Source: Deltaproteobacteria bacterium
GTDB lineage: Bacteria > Desulfobacterota > Dissulfuribacteria > Dissulfuribacterales > UBA3076
Assembly: GCA_030605675.1 (NCBI GenBank)
Contig: JAUWHV010000174.1
Location: forward strand, 1 to 12,639
DNA length: 12,639 nucleotides
Direction of reading: 5' to 3'
Positions within the stretch are counted from its first letter, which is position 1, and every line of letters begins with the position of its first letter. Positions 7,303 to 12,639 of this stretch are shown here, piece by piece. The position numbers and the translations under genes were made by a program. The notes beneath the pieces were generated by a model. The model searched no databases. It had not been told where the DNA came from and worked only from the letters and a program-made list of their open reading frames with translations.

Positions 7303-7340
7303 GCGGAGAGTCTCAGGGAGGATCTCCGCTTTATTTTTTT
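7303..7340 (+). terminator. Intrinsic terminator in the tetR/AAA+ gap, possible leader attenuator
   Basis: Arms GCGGAGA (7303-7309) and TCTCCGC (7323-7329) pair perfectly around a 13-nt loop. They are followed by TTTA and seven T. It would end the tetR transcript. If the promoter at 7232-7260 is real, the hairpin also sits inside the AAA+ leader, 15 nt before the start codon, and could attenuate that gene. Confidence 0.8.
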
Positions 7341-7355
7341 ACAGTAGAGAAGCCT

Positions 7356-8435
7356 ATGGAAAACATATCTAATGCCTCCAGCCCGAAAGATTGCACATCC
7401 TTTATTTTCGAATGCACCGGGCAGAAAGTTGAACCTAAGATAGCCGCGGAGCTGTGGCCCAAAATAATACAACATAAATGGGTGCTTTCCGAAAAATTGG
7501 GCCGGGATGTGGGGATAAAGGTGGCCTGCCTGGATTTTATCGATAATGTCGAGCCCATGCATCAAGATCTTCACGATGCACAAAGGATTCAGCTTCTTAA
7601 GGCGCTGGGAGCCCAGATGGTCGATCGATCAATCTGGGACACCATATCCGATACTCAGCCGCCAAAACAGATCGTGAATAGAAGAATCATACTACCCTTG
7701 ACGGCGATAGAACTCGCACGCAAACACGCAGTCATTCCGCCCCGCACCATCATCTTTTTCGGGCCGCCCGGTACGGGCAAGACTCACTTTGTCCGGGCCA
7801 TAGCAGGTATACTTCAGTGGTGGTATATCGAGGTCAGTCCCAGCACCTTGATGGCCGATGGAGAAGATCGCCTCGGTGCGAACCTGAAAACCTTGATAGA
7901 AAAAGCCGGGAATCTCGACGAAGTGGTCCTGTTCATAGACGAATTTGAGGAAATAGCAGGCAGCCGGGATCACGCCTCCCGCATTGACAAATCAATTACA
8001 AATGAGTTCCTCAAACAGGTACCCCTGGTGAAAAGAAGGGAAAAAAAGAACCTCCTGGTATGCGCGACTAATTATATCCGGCAACTGGACGCAGCCTTAT
8101 TACGACCTGGCCGTTTTGATTGCATCATTCCGGTTGGAGGATTGGATGATCAGGGCCGTCGAACTATTTTTGAGCATTATCTGCGCGATACCAATCGGGG
8201 CGATGTGGATGTGGACAAGATCATCTCAATGATTGCGCTCTTCACCCCTGCGGATATCGAGTACCTTTTTCTGAAGGTCAGACAACTTGCCTTTGAGAGA
8301 GAATACAACAAGGGAGAAGATTACCGCGTGACAACGGAGACATTCGTGGAAATGATTCCTACGGTTCCGCCTACACTCACTGATGAAATCATCGAGGATT
8401 TCAAACAGGACTGTGCGAACTATACCAGGTATTGA
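7356..8435 (+). CDS. AAA+ ATPase with DUF4032-like N-terminal motif
   Basis: A 359-residue soluble protein of unknown role. Residues 34-62 carry the pattern W..I..HKW.LSE..GRDVG...A..DF, which resembles a segment I recall from DUF4032 proteins; the rest of a DUF4032 domain is not evident. A linker and small helical part follow (65-125). The AAA+ module spans about 127-315: Walker A GPPGTGKT (136-143), Walker B LFIDEFEE (192-199), sensor 1 CATN (236-239), arginine-finger region LLRPGRFD (248-255), and a lid helix starting TPADIEYLF (297-305). The module is FtsH/spastin-like, but no protease, transmembrane or microtubule-interacting domain is attached, so it may be a remodelling or adaptor ATPase. 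The start ATG has only a weak Shine-Dalgarno (GAGAAG). It has its own likely promoter and lies behind a terminator hairpin. The frame stays open for 37 codons after the TGA stop and runs into the duplicated radical SAM tail. Confidence 0.85.
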   Translation: MENISNASSPKDCTSFIFECTGQKVEPKIAAELWPKIIQHKWVLSEKLGRDVGIKVACLDFIDNVEPMHQDLHDAQRIQLLKALGAQMVDRSIWDTISDTQPPKQIVNRRIILPLTAIELARKHAVIPPRTIIFFGPPGTGKTHFVRAIAGILQWWYIEVSPSTLMADGEDRLGANLKTLIEKAGNLDEVVLFIDEFEEIAGSRDHASRIDKSITNEFLKQVPLVKRREKKNLLVCATNYIRQLDAALLRPGRFDCIIPVGGLDDQGRRTIFEHYLRDTNRGDVDVDKIISMIALFTPADIEYLFLKVRQLAFEREYNKGEDYRVTTETFVEMIPTVPPTLTDEIIEDFKQDCANYTRY

Positions 8436-8498
8436 TTCCCGTCACTTGAACCATTTGTTCGAATGATATGTAACTTCTTACTGTCAAGGTTCATCCCG

Positions 8499-8550
8499 TC
8501 AGAAATGCCTCAATGCTGCGTAAAATGTTATAAGAGGCTGGGGGCGTAAT
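8499..8550 (+). pseudogene. 52-bp direct repeat, copy B: stray radical SAM 3' end
   Basis: Exact copy, same orientation, of 3502-3553, encoding the last 16 residues (ending CCVKCYKRLGA) and stop of the radical SAM protein. Upstream sequence (8436-8498) is unrelated to the radical SAM gene. The copy sits between the AAA+ stop and the convergent small membrane protein gene, ending 4 nt before the latter's stop. Its frame is the frame of the AAA+ gene beyond its TGA. It is either a gene-fragment scar left by a rearrangement or duplication, or a short mobile or recombination site that uses a gene 3' end. Confidence 0.85.
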
Positions 8551-8554
8551 AGAC

Positions 8555-8857
8555 TCACAAAGATTCCGAGGGCCCGCGAGGCGCAAAATTCATCGTGTTT
8601 TCCATATGAATTTCCGCCTCGAAAAATTCTTCTATCTCGGTGTAATACAACGCGCTGGCATCAATGTAATTTTCATCAATAAAACGAATAATTGGCTCCA
8701 CCGCCGGCATTTTTTCAACCCATGGGGCCACAATGAACATAAATGCCCAGATAATGAATATGCACAGGAACAGGCGAGCCCATCGCCAGGCTAGAGGTAA
8801 AAAGCGTCTCAGCCCCAAACCCGTCCCAACTCCCTTTTGGCTTATTGCAGTTTCCAT
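8555..8857 (-). CDS. Small single-span membrane protein paired with the YeiH-like transporter
   Basis: A 100-residue protein I do not recognise. A short N-terminal part with several Arg (residues 17-28) precedes one hydrophobic span (about 27-46, rich in Leu, Ile, Phe and Trp). The C-terminal half is acidic, with DENYIDASALYYTEIEEFFE (65-84). The positive-inside rule suggests cytoplasmic N-terminus and C-terminus outside. The ATG is only 2 nt after the stop of the transporter gene and has no good Shine-Dalgarno, so translational coupling is likely. This tight arrangement suggests an accessory subunit or regulator of the transporter. Confidence 0.75.
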   Translation of the reverse strand: METAISQKGVGTGLGLRRFLPLAWRWARLFLCIFIIWAFMFIVAPWVEKMPAVEPIIRFIDENYIDASALYYTEIEEFFEAEIHMENTMNFAPRGPSESL

Positions 8858-8859
8858 AG

Positions 8860-10614
8860 TTAAATCTGTGCGGTGATTTCCGGAAAAATTAGATAGAACA
8901 TTATGTATGCCATTAGAAGCGTAAGTATCAGATTAAATGACTGGCCGCACACATAGAGAATAAAAGGTTTGCCTCCCTTGAAATATTCTTTCAGTTCACG
9001 GAAATTGGTGGCTAATCCTATGCTGACAAAAGCCAGACAGAAGAACCATCCCCTGAAAATCTTCGACATTCCCCTAATAGCTCCATGATCTATTAAAGCA
9101 TGGGATGCGTCACTGCCAAGGTACTCATACACTACAGAGAAGACAATAGACGCGGTGATAAATCCTAATACGAACTTGGGGAAGCGGTACCAAATTTCCA
9201 TAGCGCTCACTTTCTGCCCGGGGACACGTTCTACTCGTGCGCACCAGTAAAGAGCCACACCAAAAGCAATTACTCCAATCAGGACGTTTTGGATCATCTT
9301 TATGGTGGCAGCCACATAAAGTGCCCGTTCGCTCAAAAAGGCTCCGGCAGCAGCTACAGCGCCAGTGGAATCAATAGTTCCGCCCATCCACGCTCCTCCC
9401 AGAATATAGGGCATCCCCACCAGTTTAATGACGGCAGGCATAACAATCATCATAATAGAGGTGAAAACCAGAGAAAATCCGACGGCAAGGGTCAGCTCCT
9501 CCTTCTTAGCTCGACATGCGGCGGCAGTGGCTATGGCTGCCGAGACGCCACACACGGACATGTCTGCCGAGATAGTCATATTTAGTGTTTTAGACGGCAT
9601 CTTGACGATCTTCTGTCCGAATATATAGGTGGAGATGAGCACGGTGGGAGTAACCACCCATGCCACGAAGATCCCCGGGACTCCGATTAAGAGTATTTTC
9701 CCAAACAGTATTTCAGCGCCTAATAGCACGAGCCCTGTCTTGATATAATATTCAGTTTGAACAGCAGGCATCACCCACTTAGGCGTTCCCACTGTGTTAC
9801 TTATAATAAGGCCGAAGAGAATGGCCCATGCAGCGTATCCAATGCCGTAATGTTTCATCGTTGCATTGCCTTCTGCGGTGTAAGCCAGAACAGCCATAAA
9901 AAAGACAAAAACAAAGCCCGCCATGAATTTTGTCATCGAATTGCCCATAACCTTCCATCCGATCCCAAAAAAGACGGCAAGAACAATCATAAGACAAATA
10001 AGGGATGGTATAAGGTTGTAAGAATGAGCATTGATCTTAGACTTAGCCTTTGAGGCTTTTGTGTGGGCGGCGCGCCATGCATCTATTGCAATGCTTGCTT
10101 CAGCATTGAGGGTTTCATCATTAAAGCCTGCGGCAGACGCTGCGTCTTCCGCCGCCTTCGCACTTTCCATGGCTGCGGCCTCTTTCTTCCGGGCGGCTTC
10201 GTATTTGACCATCGCCTTTGCCCTGACTGCTTCTGCCGCCTCTTCGTTCATAAAAAGGGCATTCAAAGGGTTTGCGCTCCATTTTTTTGGTTTGCTCATG
10301 AAATTCTTTATTTCTTTTCCAAGTTGGGAACTGGTCGCTTTAAGTCCCTTTTTGGCATCCACAGCCTGATACCAGGCAATTGTCTTGAACGGCGCCCTTT
10401 GCGATTCCGTCTCCAGTATGGCATTGGCGTTGGCAATAGTTTCCTGCATATTGGCAGGACCCCGCGGAAAATAGATTACAGTGCTAATGATAAGCAACAA
10501 AAAACCAAGCCAGATAGCCCAGTAGTCTTCGAGCTTCCAAAAATCAGAAAAACTGCCTCTTGCTTGGCATGTAATGACACCCGCGTTTTGATCCTTTCTT
10601 TTTTCCTCTTCCAT
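8860..10614 (-). CDS. YeiH-family putative sulfate exporter with long Ala/Lys-rich insert
   Basis: A 584-residue multi-span membrane protein. Residues 198-578 form the YeiH/UPF0324 transporter core, with about ten hydrophobic spans and the family-like motifs KTGLVLLGAEI (292-302), SVCGVSAAIATAAA (353-366), GGTIDSTGAVAAAG (411-424) and LAFVSIGLATNFREL (527-541). The family is annotated as putative sulfate exporters; the substrate is weakly established. Unusually, an extra N-terminal span (about 32-49) is followed by about 150 hydrophilic residues (50-197) with strongly helical Ala/Glu/Lys stretches (125-160 and 169-193) that look like coiled coil. YeiH proteins are typically around 340-350 residues, so this is a clear extension. 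The start ATG is 8 nt after ACCTCC read as GGAGGT on the coding strand. The next gene, a small membrane protein, begins 2 nt after the stop. Confidence 0.85.
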   Translation of the reverse strand: MEEEKRKDQNAGVITCQARGSFSDFWKLEDYWAIWLGFLLLIISTVIYFPRGPANMQETIANANAILETESQRAPFKTIAWYQAVDAKKGLKATSSQLGKEIKNFMSKPKKWSANPLNALFMNEEAAEAVRAKAMVKYEAARKKEAAAMESAKAAEDAASAAGFNDETLNAEASIAIDAWRAAHTKASKAKSKINAHSYNLIPSLICLMIVLAVFFGIGWKVMGNSMTKFMAGFVFVFFMAVLAYTAEGNATMKHYGIGYAAWAILFGLIISNTVGTPKWVMPAVQTEYYIKTGLVLLGAEILFGKILLIGVPGIFVAWVVTPTVLISTYIFGQKIVKMPSKTLNMTISADMSVCGVSAAIATAAACRAKKEELTLAVGFSLVFTSIMMIVMPAVIKLVGMPYILGGAWMGGTIDSTGAVAAAGAFLSERALYVAATIKMIQNVLIGVIAFGVALYWCARVERVPGQKVSAMEIWYRFPKFVLGFITASIVFSVVYEYLGSDASHALIDHGAIRGMSKIFRGWFFCLAFVSIGLATNFRELKEYFKGGKPFILYVCGQSFNLILTLLMAYIMFYLIFPEITAQI

Positions 10615-10759
10615 TTCTACTTACCTCCAAAATGTAGCAGGCTTTTTAATCAGCAACTATTTCCAATGCTAAAGCAATTGAGCTTTTGAAGAAAAACTGA
10701 TTATGTCAAACAGCTTCGCTTTGCCACTTGTTTCGGTTTATCTTGCTCAAAATTTCTAA

Positions 10760-10944
10760 TTATTCTTCTAGCATATAGCCATCCATAATTGGCATCTGTA
10801 CATCCATTAAGATAACATAAAAATCATTATTGGTAATTGCTTCAAGTCCATCTTGACCATCAACTGCCAAAACAACTTTATGATTATCCTGTTCTGGTAC
10901 CATCTTGCCAAATCACGATTTATACGGTTATCTTCTACCAAATT
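10760..10944 (-). pseudogene. Decayed response-regulator receiver domain, frameshifted and truncated
   Basis: On the minus strand 10944 to about 10903 reads NLVEDNRINRDLAR, the start of a receiver domain (acidic pocket ED). One base then appears to be missing: restoring an A at about 10902 gives MVPEQDNHKVVLAVDGQD and, further on, GLEAITNNDFYVILMDVQMP, then IMDGYMLEE and a TAA stop (10760-10762). The phosphoacceptor Asp of LMDVQMP is intact. The first strand and everything after the MDG segment of a normal domain of about 120 residues are missing, and no start codon or linked kinase remains. The style (VEDN, MDVQMPIMDG) is that of receiver domains on hybrid histidine kinases. It occupies most of the gap between the YeiH-like gene and aroE. 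Confidence 0.8.
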
Positions 10945-10965
10945 AGACGTAGGGGACGTGAAGTT

Positions 10966-10994
10966 CCTGTTCCCCGGATCGAGTCCGGGGCAGG
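10966..10994. repeat. GC-rich palindrome
   Basis: CCCCGGA (10972-10978) and TCCGGGG (10984-10990) pair perfectly around TCGAG, and CCTG/CAGG extend the stem past a TT bulge. No T-run follows on either strand, so it is not a standard terminator. It resembles the short CCCGGAYTYGATCCGGG-type palindromes dispersed in many proteobacterial intergenic regions. Confidence 0.6.
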
Positions 10995-11043
10995 CTGTGG
11001 CTCACAGCGGACAGATTCGGACTTTTTAGAGGGGGATAAAAAA

Positions 11044-11075
11044 CTGGCGGGCAACAGAAGGTCCTGCCAGGGAGG
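11044..11075 (+). promoter_or_regulatory. aroE ribosome binding site with adjoining hairpin
   Basis: AGGGAGG (11069-11075) lies 5 nt before the aroE ATG and fixes that start. Arms CTGGCGGG (11044-11051) and CCTGCCAG (11063-11070) can pair (one G-U), and the right arm takes the first two bases of the Shine-Dalgarno. The structure could modulate translation, but this is inferred from sequence alone. Confidence 0.5.
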
Positions 11076-11080
11076 TTTTA

Positions 11081-11950
11081 ATGAAAGATATCAGGTCAAT
11101 CAGCCCAAGTACCCAAATTTGCGCTGTTATTGGTAATCCGATTGCGCACAGTCTTTCACCGGCAATTCACAATGCCGCTTTTGCGGAACTGGACCTGGAT
11201 TTTGTTTATGTGGCTTGCCGGGTCGAGGATGTAAAAAATGCATTGGCAGGCATGCGGGCGTTAAATAACTTCCGAGGTATGAGCGTCACTATTCCGCATA
11301 AAATTGAAATAATGAAATATGTGGATGAAATAGCAGAGGTAGATCGCTCAATCGGTTCAATTAATACGGTTATTAATGAACAAGGCAAATTGGTCGGGTT
11401 GGGCACGGATGGGCCGGGTGCGTTAAAGTCCATTGTTGATGCAGGAGTAAATACTGACGGTAAAAGCATCTTGATGTTGGGTTCAGGCGGTGCGGCGCGG
11501 GCGATTTCCTTTACCCTTGCCAGGAATGCCAAGCTGGGGGAACTGTCGATTTTGGATGTTAGTGAAAATATGCTTCAGCGGTTGACGGCTGATTTAAGGG
11601 CCGGCACGGATGCTTTCATAAAATCCGAATTGCTGACCGAGAACTCTCTTGCCGGAGCGATGGAGGATGCTGATGTAATCATCCACTGTACGCCTGTCGG
11701 CATGCATCCGAACAAAGATGCCTCCCTGATTCCTGCCGAGTTTTTTAAGCCTGAGCAGGTTATCTTTGATATTGTATATACGCCCCTTGAAACCAAACTA
11801 CTTACCGAGGCCAAGTCTCGCGGTCTTAAAGTAATTTCCGGAGTCGATATGTTTATCAACCAGGCAGTCTTGCAATTTGAACGTTTTACAGGCGTTGATG
11901 CACCTATCGAGGTTATGCGCCGGGTAGTACTGGAGCATTTGGGACCATGA
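11081..11950 (+). CDS. aroE: Shikimate dehydrogenase (NADP+)
   Basis: AroE reduces 3-dehydroshikimate to shikimate with NADPH, the fourth step of chorismate synthesis. The 289-residue protein has the substrate-binding motif GNPIAHSLSPAIHNAAF (18-34), SVTIPHK (68-74, catalytic Lys 74), INTV (94-97), GTDGPG (108-113, catalytic Asp 110; most homologues have Asn before the Thr), the nucleotide-binding loop GSGGAARAI (134-142), TPVGMHP (204-210), DIVYTPLETKLL (230-241) and SGVDMFINQAVLQFERFTG (253-271). In the segment before TPVGM the usual Asn is replaced (HCTP). Both substitutions are mild and the enzyme looks intact. The start has AGGGAGG 5 nt upstream. The TGA stop overlaps the aroK ATG as ATGA, so the two are translationally coupled. 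Confidence 0.95.
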   Translation: MKDIRSISPSTQICAVIGNPIAHSLSPAIHNAAFAELDLDFVYVACRVEDVKNALAGMRALNNFRGMSVTIPHKIEIMKYVDEIAEVDRSIGSINTVINEQGKLVGLGTDGPGALKSIVDAGVNTDGKSILMLGSGGAARAISFTLARNAKLGELSILDVSENMLQRLTADLRAGTDAFIKSELLTENSLAGAMEDADVIIHCTPVGMHPNKDASLIPAEFFKPEQVIFDIVYTPLETKLLTEAKSRGLKVISGVDMFINQAVLQFERFTGVDAPIEVMRRVVLEHLGP

Positions 11951-12462
11951 ATATAGTGCTGATCGGATATCGCGGTACCGGGAAAAGTATGGTGGGAGAA
12001 CTCCTTGCCGCGCGCCTCCGGATGCAGTGTATTGGCATGGATGCGGAAATAGTTAAAAGGGCAGGTATGTCAATTCCGGAAATTGTGGAAAAGTATGGTT
12101 GGCAGAAATTTCGCGACATAGAGTCTGAAGAGGCCCGAGAATTGGCAGGGCTTGATAATGTTGTAATTGACACCGGTGGTGGAGTTATTGAACGTCCTGA
12201 AAATATTGAGGCACTAAAAATAAACTCCTGCATATTTTGGTTGAAGGCATCAGTGGATGCGATCGTTTCGCGAATTCAAGGAGACACTGAACGGCCTGCC
12301 TTGACCGCTGGAAAAACCTTTACTGAAGAGGTGACGGAAGTCTTGGAGCAAAGGATTCTAAAATACAAAAGCTCCGCTCAATACGAAATTGATACAGACG
12401 ATTTAACTCCGGAGCAAGTCGCAGACAGGGTTATTGAAATCTGGCGGCAGGTTAGCACATAG
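11947..12462 (+). CDS. aroK: Shikimate kinase
   Basis: AroK phosphorylates shikimate at O3 using ATP, the step directly after AroE. The 171-residue protein is normal length for the family. Motifs: P-loop GYRGTGKS (7-14), MD (31-32, shikimate- and Mg-binding Asp 32), FRDIESE (55-61, shikimate-binding Arg 56), DTGGGV (75-80, Walker B-like glycine segment) and lid ERPAL (115-119, Arg 116), with a later R.LKY (136-140) that usually contributes substrate contacts. The start ATG overlaps the aroE stop by 4 nt. No further aro gene is visible before the window edge; the 177 nt that follow hold an inverted repeat. Confidence 0.95.
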   Translation: MNIVLIGYRGTGKSMVGELLAARLRMQCIGMDAEIVKRAGMSIPEIVEKYGWQKFRDIESEEARELAGLDNVVIDTGGGVIERPENIEALKINSCIFWLKASVDAIVSRIQGDTERPALTAGKTFTEEVTEVLEQRILKYKSSAQYEIDTDDLTPEQVADRVIEIWRQVST

Positions 12463-12480
12463 AAGAAAAATATCCAGTAA

Positions 12481-12579
12481 CCGTTCACGGAACGTTGAAA
12501 ATAGAAATTGGAAATTTGGCCTTCATGCTTTTGTACTGTTCTTCCCAATTTCCAATTTCAAGTTTCAAGCCGTGAACGG
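12481..12579. repeat. Long nested inverted repeat after aroK, heptamer-phased arms
   Basis: Outer arms CCGTTCACGG (12481-12490) and CCGTGAACGG (12570-12579) are perfect reverse complements. Inner arms GAAATTGGAAATTTGG (12504-12519) and CCAATTTCCAATTTC (12545-12559) pair with one bulged base, and the sequence between outer and inner arms also pairs partly. The right side shows a 7-nt period (CAATTTC, CAATTTC, AAGTTTC). The transcript would fold into one long hairpin and may protect or end the aroEK mRNA, but there is no terminal T-run. Confidence 0.8.
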
Positions 12580-12639
12580 CTACGAGAACTTGAAGCCGAC
12601 GGCAACAAAATATGTAACTTCTCAATAAGTTCTGGCATT

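Noticed and set aside
10630..10760. Sigma-54 promoter upstream of the YeiH-like gene
   Set aside because: A TGGCA-like string is present on the minus strand but the GG to GC spacing does not fit.
10966..10994. Intrinsic terminator upstream of aroE
   Set aside because: The stem is strong but no T-run follows on either strand.
12434..12628. 64-residue frame after aroK
   Set aside because: It overlaps the aroK end and then runs through the long inverted repeat; no ribosome binding site or domain.

Overview
This 12.6 kb window reads as an ordinary chromosomal stretch from an anaerobic Gram-negative bacterium. The best guess is a Desulfobacterota-type (deltaproteobacterial) genome. That rests on gene style (a YeiH-type putative sulfate exporter with an unusual extension, an orphan radical SAM/SPASM protein, a FadR-like TetR regulator) and on heptamer-phased intergenic repeats, not on any taxonomic marker. 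No transposase, integrase, phage gene or CRISPR array is present.

Layout, left to right. 1-104: G-rich octamer tandem repeat. 105-1977 (minus): mltG (peptidoglycan lytic transglycosylase) behind a TsaC/Sua5-family threonylcarbamoyl-AMP synthase, separated by an inverted repeat. 2221-3552 (plus): a radical SAM protein with a SPASM-like Cys-rich C-terminus. 3569-6246 (minus): a SAM-cycle unit transcribed tRNA-Ser(UGA), tRNA-Ser(GCU), terminator-like hairpin, metK, ahcY. MetK makes SAM and AhcY removes the S-adenosylhomocysteine left after methyl transfer. 6373-6490: an inverted-repeat element. 6515-7235 (plus): a TetR-family regulator very like Bacillus FadR, with a near-perfect palindromic operator at its own promoter. 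7232-8435 (plus): an AAA+ ATPase with its own promoter and a terminator hairpin in its leader. 8555-10614 (minus): a two-gene unit of a YeiH-family transporter with a long Ala/Lys-rich insert and a 100-residue single-span membrane protein. 10760-10944 (minus): a frameshifted remnant of a response-regulator receiver domain. 11081-12462 (plus): aroE-aroK, two shikimate-pathway enzymes overlapping by 4 nt. 12481-12579: another inverted-repeat element.

Most striking direct observations: (i) an exact 52-bp duplication of the last 16 codons and stop of the radical SAM gene, placed about 5 kb away right after the AAA+ gene; (ii) three intergenic inverted repeats of different sequence whose arms are all built on a 7-nt period; (iii) terminator-like hairpins set directly before the ribosome binding site or start of metK and of the AAA+ gene; (iv) the AAA+ protein's N-terminal motif, which resembles DUF4032; (v) the decayed receiver-domain gene. 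None amounts to a proven new system. The AAA+ protein and the extended YeiH plus small membrane protein pair are the best candidates for undescribed biology.
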